Shown here in pieces: positions 32,015-43,818 of a stretch of DNA of 64,000 nt. Under the pieces are notes generated by a model. It made no database searches. It saw nothing but the letters and a program-made list of their open reading frames with translations, and was not told the origin of the DNA. The stretch comes from Paraconiothyrium sp. Pb-2020 (lineage: Eukaryota; Ascomycota; Dothideomycetes; Pleosporales; Didymosphaeriaceae): assembly GCA_022419385.1 (NCBI GenBank), contig JAJUBI010000007.1:3257768-3321767 (forward strand), given 5' to 3'. A program made the translations under genes and the position numbers. Within the stretch, counting starts at the first letter, position 1; every line of letters begins with the position of its first letter.

Positions 32015-32816
32015 TGTTGGTGAATTGGGATTTGTACGAGAGAATTGATCGAGTACGGCCCAAGCAGCGTGTACATATGATATGCTTTTTGGCCAATGTT
32101 CACAATCGCGACCCTCTTGTTGAGCATGACCACGTTGCTTACAATCATGGCACAGCACCCCACGTATTCGCAAGAAGAGGCTGGTATTCCGAACGAAGGC
32201 CACATGGTCTCGATCTGCTTTAGGCTGTCTAAGCAGCCAATCGGAAAGACAGTCTAAGAAAATGTGGAAGTAATGGCACCACCTTGGGCGGAGCTGTGAG
32301 CAGCGGCAACCGCAAGTTCAGCCACAAGCTGCATGATTGAGAGATAAGAGACCGGAGCGATAAATGCATAGATTCTAGCGCGGTTGTTGTTCTGCAGCCA
32401 GTCAAAGATAGATATACCTCGGGTAGCTCTCCGCAGAGATGAGGAATTTGAGGACCAGATGACGTGACGGGAATATATTCGCCTCATGAGCGTCGGAGCA
32501 ACATCTTCCTCGCTTACAGAGAGTTTTTCAAAAACAAAGTTTCTTTTTTTTTTCATGCTGAATGAGAGGCGTCTAATATTGAGCACAATCATTGAAGGTT
32601 CAGGACGTTGACAGGTAGGAGCACTAGGTCGTGGGCGGCTTAAGTGTTTCAATAGTATGCTGGGTACCACACCGCAGGTGGAAAGCCAACTTTAGAAAAC
32701 CACCGAAGGTATCTGATTGAGTATTTTCGTTCAGGATGGGGAAAGAGGGAAAGCAAATTACGTGAGATGATATGGTATGATACAAAGTATAGAGAATGAC
32801 GTCATACCTAATCGCA
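32015..32816. other. Intergenic, no supported gene
   Basis: A 138-codon minus frame at 32254-32670 lacks any domain and contains an A-rich run; not accepted. Confidence 0.45.
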
Positions 32817-34420
32817 CTACGCGCAGTCGGCCCTCAACTTTAGCTCCACTCGCAATGGCTTCTTCTCCCAGAAGATGTACGTATTTTGCTTCCCAAAATC
32901 AGGGACGCATTCCACAGCTTTTAAATCGAACGCGAATACCAGTCTCGTGAGCGTAAGCCTCATGATCGTCATGGCAAGTTTCTGTCCGATGCACTTGTGT
33001 CGACCCATCAGAAATGGTTCGAATGCATCTAGTCTATCCGAAGGAAATGGCGAGTCAGCAAAGAATCGCTCCGGAACGAAAGAGTCGGGCTGTGTAAAAT
33101 TGTCGGGAGACCGGAATGCCGGGTATTGGTTGACGGAGATGAAGGTCTAGAGAAGTCAGTGAAGCTGTCACTGTGGCGGAAGGGAGACTTACACCACGCG
33201 GCACAGGGTGACCTGCTACAATCTCTTCTTTCACCGTAAGTCTCGGCAGCGCTATCGAAGCTGGTGGTCCCATACGGATACCCTCGTGGATCACCGCGTC
33301 CAGATACTCAAGCTTTGCCACGCTGCCAATATGTATGTCTTCCTCTCTCTGAAACGCCCCGCGCACTTCTTCCTCCAGTTTCCTCAATGCCGCGGGAGCT
33401 TGCAGCAGCTGGGTCAATATCGCCGCCAAGGCTGTACTCGTTGTCTCGCTACCCGCGAATATCAACAACGTCATATTCGCCTCGATCTCATCCTTCGGGA
33501 TCTTGACCTCGCCTTTTTCCGCATTATACGCCATGATGCTGCCGACATAATCCTGCTTCCCCTTATTTTCTCCCAACGCTAGTCTCTGCAGGAACTTCTC
33601 GTGCGCAATCTGCTTATGATAATCCATCTTCTTCATGACCGATTTGGGCATCGCATACTTCAACACCTTGTTCAGCGGTGAGAAGAAATTGATAGACGCC
33701 ATGAGCGCAATGCCTTTGCCGAAAGAACACGAAATCTCGACCCAAGGATGAGCACGCCCGTCCGACACGCTGGAGAAGGACTCGCCGTAGGAAAGTAAGC
33801 CCGAGATATCGAAAGTGAGGAAGTTTGTCCAGTCTACCAGATCTACGACGGCCTTTCCATCACCATTCGTTATTTGTTCCTTGAACCTTGTGATCATGAG
33901 CCCGATCAGGTCTTCGAGTACGGATGCATGCTCACTGATAGCATGCTCAGTGAATGCGCCTGTCAACGCTCGTCGATTTCGCACATGCGTCTCTTCATGC
34001 GTGCTCACAATGCTGACAGGATGCTCTTTTTCTTCTTGGCCCGCCCATACAGCGTTCTTGGGGATGTTACGGTTACCGTAGATGTCTTTCCATGCTTCTG
34101 GATTGATATAGGAGAGCTCGTCGGGCGCGACACGAACCACTGGGCCGTACTTGGTGTGCAGTTCCTGCAGCTTAAGGTGATATTGACCGGATTGCATGGC
34201 ATGCGTCCAGGTGAGGCGGGATGCAGCCCATAATTTTGGGCCTGGGTAGGTGCGCAGTGGGTGTAGGTAAATGTTGTAGAAGATTTTGATGGATATCTAG
34301 GAGAACGTCGTTAACAATCATCAAGTATACTAAATGGGACAATAGGTAGCATACGATCAGTGCGACGCCCACGAACAGAAGTGCGCCATGGCTAGCCAAT
34401 TGGGTTACTAAACTGAACAT
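32817..34420 (-). CDS. Cytochrome P450 monooxygenase
   Basis: Exons 34420-34355, 34296-33193 and 33146-32817 with introns of 58 and 46 bp; 499 residues. An N-terminal membrane anchor (LLFVGVALIISIKIFYNIYL) is completed across the first intron and is followed by HPLRTYPGP. Oxygen-binding I-helix AGSETTS, E-G-I-R of the K helix, PERF, and heme loop FLMGRHKCIG with the cysteine ligand are all present. The usual G-x-R-x-C-x-G has His in place of Arg. Overall pattern (KYGPVVRVAPDELSYI) resembles fungal CYP65-like enzymes of secondary metabolism. ER membrane, needs a reductase. No synthase gene is nearby, so the substrate is unknown. Confidence 0.93.
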
Positions 34421-34844
34421 GGTGAATCGATTGATACTCACAATGAGCTTTCAAGCATGAGGCTCAAATGGTATTTATTCATCGTCGTGCCAGGATGCTC
34501 GTTGTCTCGCTTACGGGCTCCCGGTGAACCGAATTGTGGGTCACTTACGAAACATGGTCGGAGAACAAATCCTACGCTATCAAAATTCTGCACTAGTCTC
34601 CTCTGGGAATGCTGTATACCTCATCGCGAAATGATACAACCTCAATGGAAATCCTTCCTGGATGTCTCAGACTAGCTCGATCGCGGCTCTGTTGATGCCA
34701 CCTTTATTACTTTCCACGGTTTTTGCGATTTCACCTGATCACGACCAACAGAATATCTGCACCAGCTTGTCGTAACTCGATATCCATTAGACATTTACAT
34801 GCTCCTGCTTCCTAGTATCTACCTTTGTTTCCCCTATTCCATCT
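34421..34844. other. Intergenic, no supported gene
   Basis: Promoter side of the P450 gene and 3' side of the Bys1-like gene. No coding signal. Confidence 0.5.
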
Positions 34845-35264
34845 CTAACACGCCTGAATAGCAAACACATGACTCGAATCACACGCCTTCACAGCCTTAC
34901 ATTCACCAGGACACCCAACCTCAGGACACGTCTGCCCTCCTCCCGTCGTATCGCTCGCCACCAGCTTGAATGGCGCCCCAGCTGCGTCGCTCACATCGTA
35001 GTATGTCAGGCCATTGCTGATGCTATAGTCGAAGCTAATAGGCCTGCTGAAGTCTGTGCTGCTTGTCGAGAACTTGACCGCGTTTCCGAATTTCTGCGTC
35101 TCGAAGGGCCCGGTCCACGTCGCCCCTGGTTTGATTTCGGAAATCGCGCCGGAGAAGCCTTGAGCGTCCGGCTTGACGAAGATGGAGGTGGTGCATTTGT
35201 TGGTCGCGGTGAGGGAAGCGGCGAGGGCCGCGGGGATGAGGGCGGTGGCGGCGAAAAACTTCAT
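34845..35264 (-). CDS. Secreted Bys1-like (thaumatin-like) cysteine protein
   Basis: Intronless, 139 residues. A clear signal peptide (MKFFAATALIPAALAAS) precedes a small domain with six cysteines, five of them in the last 30 residues (TCPEVGCPGECKAVKAC, QAC). The pattern N-K-C, F-D-Y-S-I-S-N-G, YYDVSD and CPEVGCPGEC matches the Bys1 family named after a yeast-phase protein of Blastomyces; members are small antigenic secreted proteins and some plant pathogens have many as effector candidates. Role unknown. A run of alternating AT at 35349-35358 is a plausible TATA box. Confidence 0.8.
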   Translation of the reverse strand: MKFFAATALIPAALAASLTATNKCTTSIFVKPDAQGFSGAISEIKPGATWTGPFETQKFGNAVKFSTSSTDFSRPISFDYSISNGLTYYDVSDAAGAPFKLVASDTTGGGQTCPEVGCPGECKAVKACDSSHVFAIQAC

Positions 35265-36261
35265 GTTGTCGGGATGGTGGGTTTTGGAATGAGCGAGTGT
35301 GGTTGTGTGTGATTGTTGGATGCAGATTAGACTTGAAGGGCTTTCCTCATATATATATGCCTAGGTACGGTGTCATGCAATTGGGCGCTATACGCGTTTG
35401 AATATCCTTGACCTGCTATGAGTTCATTGATGTAACTCCACTGCCACAATTCATCACGGTACCTCATCGCCTGACGTCTCAATCGTAGTCAGCTTGTACT
35501 TTGTCTTGTCGATCATGAAGCTACTCGGCACCTAGTCTATCGAATGTAATCTATCCAATGCGTATCCCTGCACAGACGCGCAATATGATTGGCTGCCTCG
35601 CTCTGTCGACTTCCTCTCTTGTGCTGACGTTTATACATAAGAACCTATGTTTAGCTATTGGCAATGAAACCCCTACTGTTCACCGCTTGACCCGAGTATG
35701 ACGATGCGCTGGCTGTGAGATCGTTCGTGGAGTGATCGTATCGTGCGGGTGCGGGCAATTGTTTGTGACTGCCGAGGTTGGAGTGTGTCCAATTCTGTCT
35801 GCCCCAGCTTTTCTCGGCTAGACGGCAAAGTCGTCAATATCTGGCCCCAGCGCAAGACTATTTCAGGAAAATGTTCCGAGAACCATGGCAGGCCTCTCAA
35901 GATTTTCCATATGTTACAGTAAGGGAACGAACTGAACGTCTCTCCATCCAGCTCGTGTCCTCCTCAATAACGTCACTGTTACAAAAAGACTAGCTGATAC
36001 TACTGGCCTACAATCTTTGGTTTGGTCCGCCGAGAGCTTCGACAAAGACGTTCAAAGTGGTTCAAATTTTGATATACCATAGTACGGCGTAAAGATTATC
36101 TCTATCCGCTCTCCAAACATAGTGGGCTAGAATTTTTTTCCCCACGCAAAGAAATGGCACTAGAAAGATCATCTCGTTCTACACATGCCTTTAGCTTTCC
36201 CTCCAGCATAGACCGACAGAATCGCGCTCGTGTAGTCAGCGCAGCCAACTCTATCCTCACC
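35265..36261. other. Intergenic, no supported gene
   Basis: About 1 kb without a convincing frame on either strand. Includes the Bys1-like promoter. Confidence 0.5.
35349..35358 (-). promoter_or_regulatory. TATA-like element of the Bys1-like gene
   Basis: ATATATATAT about 90 bp upstream of the start codon. Confidence 0.4.
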
Positions 36262-38577
36262 CTACCTCCCACCCACCTCGTCCCCATAGAACTCCCCCAA
36301 CCTTTCCCTCACGACGCCTTCCCCCAAGTTCCCCACCGTATACCTCAGCACCTTCTTCACATCACTCATCATCATCCTCTCCTCCCCACCCCCCTCCCTC
36401 CTCAACCTCATCCTAACCTGCAAACTCGCCACACGCAGGACATTCTTAATCGTCCTCCCATCCAGCGGAATCCTCGCCAGAGCTTCGAAGTCTTCCTCCT
36501 GTAGATCATGGTCCGTTTGCATCGCCATCTTCTTCCAGATGAAGAGGCAGTGCTGCACGCTGAGCTGTTCGAATTTCAGCGTGACGTGCACGCGAGAGAA
36601 GAGCGCGGTATCGAAGTCGCTGACGCGGTTCGTGGTGAGGAAGATGATGCCGGATTGGTATTCTAGCATGCGGAGTAGGATTGAGGTTAGTGCGTTTTTC
36701 TTGCCGTCGCCGCCTTGTTGATCGCGCGACGCGACGAAGGACTCTGCTTCGTCGAAGAGGAGGATGGCTTCCCAGCGGGCGATGCGCTTGAAGATGAGCT
36801 CGAGTTGGTCTTCGATGGGGACGCTGCGGTAGCTTATCGTTTCGAGGAGGCCGAGTTCGGCGCCGGAGATGTAGTAGAGAGGGCGGTGCAGTGTTTCGGC
36901 TGCGCTTTCTGGGGCGGTGTTAGAGCGGCGAATGTAGTTGGTGAGTGGAGGGGTAGGCACCTGCTGTCAACGTCTTACCGCAACCTGGCGGCCCGTGAAG
37001 GAGAAATACGAGACCCCTGCCTTTGCCTGGGATGAAGTCATCGAACGAGGAAGAGGACGCATGATGGCTCTCGATTATGCCGCGCACCATCTCTTTCTGC
37101 TCGGCTTCCATCTGTAGCATGTCATAGATGTCATCTTTCCATTTAATGTTCTCGACGTCGTCAACATCAACGAGGCCCCAGGCTTTGAACACTAAGGAGT
37201 ACGCAGGGATTGTGGCAGGTAAGGTGAGGAGATCATCCTCGGATAGCTTTCTACCGCCGTTTCCGTCACCGGTTTCTGAGCTGATTTCAAGCAGCACCGT
37301 CTTGATGTCTCGAGAAGAAGAGTAAGAATAAGTGAAGCGGCTGCTGTTCGGATCCTCTTTCGCTATAATATCCCGGAACTCGGGGTTTTCTTGTTGCAGG
37401 CCGGCTGGATCGATAACAATCCGCCCATCGTGCTAAGTGCTGAATTAAGGCCTGTGATGCACGATTCTGAGTTGTTGCACATACCTGGCGGTTGGGTTTA
37501 GAATGAAAGCTAACATTGCACTTGTCAGGGTCACTATAATAACTGCGGTCGTCGGACTCCGGGATCTTCCAGAAAGGGCCGACGTAATTGCGATGACAGC
37601 CCTGGCCGCGCGCAACGTTATCATCAGTCTTCCCAAAACAGAGCTCTTGATGTCTTCTTCCTCTTGCTATCAATTTCTTCTCTACCTCTTCTTTGTCTGG
37701 ATGCATGCTGAGTGGATATGCAGGAAGCGATCTAGAGCATGACCAATATCAGTCTTCGTAGCGAAAAGCGCTCGACATCTCATGACCCACCTTATATGTC
37801 TTGCACCCACAAACCCTCCGATCCTGAAGGTGCGCCATACAGGCATGTACTGCTTCCCATTGAAGCTGTTGAACTCAACGTGTACATTCCAGATCTTCGG
37901 TTGGTCTGCGCGATCGGTCGGCTCTTCGAAGCACCCTCGTACAGTGACGCACCACAACAGAGGCTTTCCAGAAGTTTCCTTGTTCTCAAGAAGGATTTTG
38001 GAACCGATAGGGAACAGCGACCAAAGGTTACTAGCATCTATTAGACCTTCATTCCTAGCCGTCTCTAGCGAGGTGATGGTGTTCTTCATGTAATTCTTGC
38101 GAAACGTTTCGAGGAGCTCCAACTCCGACTTGACTTCGTCTGACTCGGCGTTTTTTTTGCCTCTTGTATTCTTTCTTGGCAGAAGTATAGCTCCGAAAAT
38201 GGCTCGCTGATCACGATAGGGTTCTGTTCAAGACTAGTGGACGTGTAGCCTTTAGCGATCTCTCTGAATGCTGTGCGCAAGACCGAAGATTGGAGCTCCA
38301 GCGTCATGGTCCATTGCTCGCCCTTGTTCATGTCCCAATGGTACATACGCCGGAGGAGTAGCGCGACATCGCCAAACTTCTTGTCCGACGGGCCTCCCTC
38401 ACCCTTATCACGACTTTGCTTGTCAGAAGTTTTGAACACCTCGCCAAGGCTGCCATATTGATTTGAGAGTTGCGTGACATCTTCGAATTGTGTCTTGTAG
38501 CGTGTCGTATCTCCATCATCAGCGTCGTTATGTGCTTTCACGTAGTCTTGATAAAGGTCTTCGAACTCATCATCCAT
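36262..38577 (-). CDS. AAA+ ATPase with DUF7025-like N-terminus, one frame break
   Basis: Exons 38577-37791, 37731-37485, 37432-36961 and 36908-36262; introns 59, 52 and 52 bp. Expected length about 717 residues. The N-terminal half (PLLWCVTVRGCFEEP, FNGKQYMPVWRTFRIGGF) fits the region annotated DUF7025 in fungal AAA proteins. The ATPase core has Walker A GPPGCGKT, Walker B AILLFDEAE, sensor TTNRVSDFD and an Arg-finger segment ALFSRV, then a helical lid. The frame breaks at eight consecutive A residues (38151-38158 on the complementary strand), where one extra base is needed; the rest is intact. An assembly error in the homopolymer or a true null allele would both look like this. Function of the family is unknown. 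Confidence 0.87.
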
Positions 38578-38860
38578 GACTAGGAACCGTGTGTTTGGTG
38601 AGCGCTGTTAATCGATGGTGATCCAGCCTACATATGCGGGAGGCTGGGGCTAGGTGGCACTGCAGATCGTCCAGATCAATTCCCCATGCGTCGTGACTAA
38701 GCATCGGTTGGCGTCACATTGGGCTGGTGATTGGGCTGTCCGCACCCCAGCCCCGCCGTAAATATAGCCCCCAAATCCTCTCGAGAAGCACCAAGCTCGA
38801 CACCTCAAAAGATCTGAGTCGGCTGGCGGAGCCTGCGGCAATTCACCACATCCTCTCGCG
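38578..38860. promoter_or_regulatory. Divergent promoter of AAA+ ATPase and two-TM protein
   Basis: 283 bp separating two start codons on opposite strands; likely shared control region. No specific factor site recognised. Confidence 0.45.
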
Positions 38861-41340
38861 ATGGTTCCCGCAAAGAAGAAAGCGTCGCAGCGAGAAGCAA
38901 CAAGTGAAGACGATGATGTTGAAAGTTTCGACCCAGCCTCCACTCTCCACAAGCGGGAACAGTCACTGGTTGACTGGACTTTGCCGAAGCTCGATGTCGA
39001 GAACATACAGTCGAAGCTGAATAGCCACGAGCACTTCGAGATCAAAAGCGGATACACAATGAGCGGGCTGCCCAAATTTCACGACCTGACAGCTTAGTGA
39101 GTACTGCGCCATAGGCTGTATTGGCACGTTGCTTACCGTCTACTTATAGTGGTGCATCAGTGGATGATGAGATGAGTTTCTGGAAGAAGGAAGTAGCTCG
39201 CCTTGTGAACGTCGCCAACAACTTCAAAGCGATCCTGCTGAGCGGAGATGACGCGTGGTTTGGTGAGGCTGACGGTGACGGGTACACCAATCTGCACAAG
39301 GTCGCGCTACAACTGCAGGATGCATTAGACATTTGCATCCACGACAACGAATTATTGCTGCTCGAGCACATGCCGAGCCAGACAGACCACCAAAGCTACA
39401 GCAATGCGCGGAGTAGACTGTTGCGAGACTACGACCCCGAAACAGCCAAGGAGCGGTTCCAACGTCATTTGCGGCTTGACAGAAATAACGATCGGTACTA
39501 CCATGCATTGGTGAATTACCTGAGTGCGATGATGCTGCGAGTCATGTTGCGCACGATGCGCGGAGCGATATGGGAAGAGCATTGCGTTGTGACGATTGCA
39601 AAATTTGCCGCAAAGCTCAAGTTACTGTTAAATGATCTTCCACGTTCGGCATCCATATGCCTGAAGCGGACAGAGGAAGTGAGATTTCGGGCTACGCATA
39701 ATGCACGCGTTCAAAAGCGTATCGGGTATGAGGGCGAGCGTGAGGACCAGGACATGTATGAGCCGGATGTCAATGCTATGAGAAAGGAGAAGGACAAGAA
39801 GGATAGTAAAGACGTGTGGCAGCCGGCTCGTGTGGATGCAGAGATGCGATACTTTATCGTGACCAAAACGTTCAACCTGGGGATCTCGCGACTTTTTCTT
39901 TCAGCGCTCGCAAATCTGAGCTCGAACGAAGACACCGAAATGTCAGCTGACGTCTTCGATACTACCGTGCTCATGTATGAGGACTACATCACCAACCGAC
40001 GTTTGATCTTATGCTCCCAGCGCGATGGTACGATTGGCGCTGCAGCCGACCAGAGAGTTATCGCTTCAGCCGGTGCAGCTTTCAAGGTATGCTTGGATGT
40101 CTGGAAATACTTGAGTACTACCCCGAGCGAGAAAAGCATCGTAAGTGACAAGTATTGGACAATGCTTTCATGGAAGTGGACCGAACTCGATCCAACGACT
40201 CTGGATCCGCAACCTGACCACATTACATCTTCAGCAAAGTTGGTCACTATGAAAGGCGTAATATCTGCTTTCGTTCCTTACTCTATGGTCTGCGGTAGTT
40301 TCCCCAGTCTGTTGCAAGATCTGTCGAACAACGTATCTCTGATCGCGGACCCGATGGCACCCGTGAAGGTTGTTCGACAGAATCCTTTCTTAGCTGCATT
40401 AGGTGTCAGGACTAGCGCATACATGTCGCGCCGGATGGATCTCTTCAAGGACGACGATGCCTGCGATATTTCGCAGTCGTATCTTGCTCGCGAAAAAGCA
40501 TTGACACGATCGGCAACAGATCCGATGTTGACCATGTTTGCGGACGAGCGGAAAGCTGTCTCAGATCAAACATTACGTTCGCAACGTGACCAGCAAAGAA
40601 AGGACATGGCAAAAGCAATGCATGAATTCCAAACGTGGATGATTGACGAAACTACGATCGTCATTCCAAACAAGAAGTATGCTTGGGGCTTCTTAGGCGG
40701 TTGTCTAGTACTGGTGCTAGGGGGTATGGCCATGGGACTATCGGTTGGTAACCGGATAGAGGGCGTCGACCCTTTAGGCTTCGCCACATATTGCTGGGTC
40801 CTCGCTGGCTTTGTTTTATTGGTCGCCAAATCGATGCGCGTGGAGAACTGGCCGTGGAGTCGGTTCTTCCGTGGACAAGTGGTGTGCCGATCTCTCAGAG
40901 AAGTCGTTTCCGTAACTCGGATGGATGCGCAGACCATTCTAGCCATCCTACTACGACTCGAACCTCGTATGAATCTAATCAAGCGAGGACCTTTTAACGC
41001 TGTCTTCTCCAAACAAGGCGCCGATGGATTTGCCATTGACGTGCCTTTCCGCACTTCAACTCTCATGGAAGGTGGTCTAATTCTTGTTAAGGTTCAAAGT
41101 GTGGTTGGGGATGCTCTCGTGGGCATTCGGTCTGACCTTTGGACCAGGTACGACGCTGTCTCCCCAAAAGGGGACAATGAGAAGACGGAACGAGTTGTAT
41201 GCCGAGACTTCTTGGATCCGGGCACATGGGCAAGCAGCAGGATAGGTGGCCAAACCTTTCCGCTGTATACACTGAGCCGGTCTGATATACAATGGTTTCG
41301 GGTAGTTGGCCTATTCGAGAAAGATGCCTTTTTCAATTAA
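38861..41340 (+). CDS. Large two-TM fungal protein of unknown function
   Basis: Exons 38861-39096 and 39150-41340 with a 53-bp intron; 808 residues. The first 600 residues are helical and soluble, with a charged linker (KKDSKD). Two adjacent membrane helices (FLGGCLVLVLGGMAMGLSVG and CWVLAGFVLLVAKSM) lie near residues 600-650, followed by WPWSRFFRGQVVCRSLREVVSVT and a C-terminal globular domain. I recognise this C-terminal arrangement from unnamed proteins of Dothideomycetes and Sordariomycetes but know no function. It shares a promoter with the AAA+ ATPase. Confidence 0.8.
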
Positions 41341-41918
41341 GACCAGTATTTATCGTCCCGCCTCGAGGTCTTGCCGATTCATTCCGCTTGTGCGACTCTT
41401 CGCTACTAACGCATGTAGTCCTTGGGAAGTCTAGGGATCGTAAGTGATCAACTCGTGTTGACAGCAACCACTGGATGACCTTCCGTCATCATTCACGGGT
41501 AGACGCGTTTTCGGATTGTACTTGCGCAATTCGGCATCTTAGTAGGTGTCATCGGGACGTTCAGCATATCATATTCCAGGGGCGTTCAAGCTACCCCCAT
41601 AATGTTCGTGATGGAGATGATTCAACCTCGCGCGAGCGATGAATCATCGCTCGGATACATACATCCGCCGTACGTAGCTTTCACAACTGGTTGTATTTAA
41701 GCACACTTACGCCACAGGAGCTGAGAACGTGTACAGATCCTTACCAAGCTGGCATAAGGCTTGGAAGCTGGTCCAGATCGCCCGTTGAGACATGTGGCTT
41801 TTGTGGGGTCCCCGCACCCCGGATATGCAGTCCCGTCATTTTGGGCCGCACCAACATGTTTAAGATGTTAGATGTGTCCCTTGGACGTGAAGTTAGTATC
41901 TTAGAGGAAGTTTTGACC
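41341..41918. other. Intergenic, no supported gene
   Basis: The frame of the next gene is open back to 41691 but the upstream part looks like leader sequence. Confidence 0.5.
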
Positions 41919-43818
41919 ATGTCAGTCGTCAAGATGTCGTCCGACAAGGTGCCAACATATCATCAGGAAAACATCGACACAATCTCCACATCCACTCCAA
42001 CCAGTGACCCAGAAAAAGTCTACGAAGATGCAGCCGTCGGCGCGAATCTTGAGCTGGACGAGAACGCATTGCCGCCTGGGTACTTTCGCTCCAAGTTCTT
42101 CGTAGGAACGATGGCAGGTATCGGGCTGGGGCTGTGTGCTGGTGTTGCAGCATTTGGATATGCAGCACCAATACTCGGTATCATCAATGCAGACATCGGA
42201 CCGGCAAGCTTGTCCCGTCTCGCTTGAACAAGGCAAAGAGCTGACCCGAACCAGGGTCCGAACATCACCTGGGTCGCCCTCGCGTACACGCTCACTTCGG
42301 CTGTTACGCTCACCATCATCGGGCGGGTTTCTGACATCTTTGGACGTCGCTGGGTGTTCGTTGGAGGTGCCGCCCTGGGCGTTATTGGCAGTATCATTGC
42401 AGCGACTGCGCAAAGTGTCAACACTCTCATCGGTGCCACTACCATCTTGGGTATCGCTGCCGCGACGCAACTCTCGTATTTTTATGTCATGGGCGAGCTC
42501 GTGCCCATGAAGTATCGCCTTGCTGGAAACGCTTTTTGTTATCTGTTCTGTATACCAGGTTCTGGAGTCGCGCCGCTCGTCTCGAACGCATTCATTGTGT
42601 ACCAGCCGAAGGTTGGGTGGCGTGGCTGCTACTATGTGCTCATCGGTATCGAACTCGCGTCGTTCCTCTGCTGGTTCTTCTTTTACCACCCTCCAACATT
42701 CCGCATGAAGCATGGTCAGCAAGCTTCCGTGGTCGAGTATGTTAAGAAATTCGACTACGTCGGCACCACACTGTATACGGGCGGCCTCCTGATCTTCATG
42801 ATGGGGCTGAGCTGGGGAGGCTCGGTGTATCCTTGGGCCTCCGCCTCCGTAATCGCGACCATCGTCATCGGCTTCGCCGCGCTTGTCGCGTTCGTGCTCT
42901 GGGAATGTTTCGTGGACTTGAAGGAGCCGCTGGTGCCGATGCACATCTTCTCCAACTATTCCTGGAATGCGTCCGTCCTCCTGACTGGACTAGGTGCATC
43001 CGTCTACTATGCCTTTGCGATTGTGTGGCCATCCATGGTAGCTGTTCTCTACAGCGATGGTGGAATCATGGCAAGCGCGGCCCTATCCTCGTTCGTTGGA
43101 TTGTTCATCACAATCGGGCAGATCGTGGGCGGCTTTGTGGGCAAGAAGATCGGGCATCTGAAATGGCAATGCGTGATTGGGATCACGCTCGGAGCGATCT
43201 GCTTTGGCTCGATGGCGACGTGCGGTGTCGGCACTAAGGCGAGAGCTTCCGCGCTTGTAGGTGTAGGGGTTTTCTTCATCGGGTGGACTGAGGGTGCTGC
43301 GATCACGATCGTTACGCTTGCGGCGAAGGACCAGTTTGCGCTGGGTACGTCGGCTGGCGTGGCAGGCTCGATCCGCTTCCTGATATCATCCATCGCCTCC
43401 ACTGTGTAAGTGAAACTCCAATTACATCCTTTCTGCGGCTAACCTCGTCAGGTACTCGGTGATCCTGGCCAACCGTTTGGCAACCACCATTGCAGCTCAG
43501 GTCCCATCTGCCGTCATCGCTGCCGGGCTTCCATCCTCTTCTGTCGCCACATTTATCTCGGCTTTTTCGGTTGGAGCTTCTGCGTTCGAAGGCATCCCTG
43601 GGTTGACGCCAGAGATTCTCGCAATTGGAACAAGCGCTTACCAGCATGCAAACGCTGACGCATATCGGACCGTGTTCTTCTCAAACATCGCCTTCTCTGG
43701 TGTGGCGATCATCTGCAGTTTGCTCCTCCCGAATGTAGACCATTTGCTCACCGGCCAGGTGGCCGCGACGCTGCACGAGGGACGAGACGAGGACCATATT
43801 GCGGGCGAGAAAGCGTAA
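41919..43818 (+). CDS. MFS efflux carrier, Tri12/siderophore-transporter type
   Basis: Exons 41919-42203, 42255-43405 and 43452-43818; 600 residues. The first intron (51 bp) has a GC donor (CCG^GCAAGC) and ends GCTGACCCGAACCAG; the second (46 bp) is GT..AG. About fourteen hydrophobic segments are visible, with TWVALAYTLTSAVTLTIIGRVSDIFGRRW (split here only for description of the antiporter motif A) and the GWRGCYYVLIG loop of PF06609. Members export trichothecenes or other toxins, or import ferric siderophores. There is no biosynthetic gene next to it, so the cargo is unknown. Plasma membrane. Confidence 0.9.
42204..42254 (+). other. GC-AG intron
   Basis: Starts GCAAGC, branch GCTGAC, ends CCAG. 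The GC donor keeps the conserved frame; no GT donor nearby does. Confidence 0.75.

Noticed and set aside
41922..42944. 340-codon minus-strand frame
   Set aside because: Lies antisense to the Tri12-type carrier; composition (Arg, Asp, His-rich, no domain) is that of a shadow frame of a membrane protein gene.
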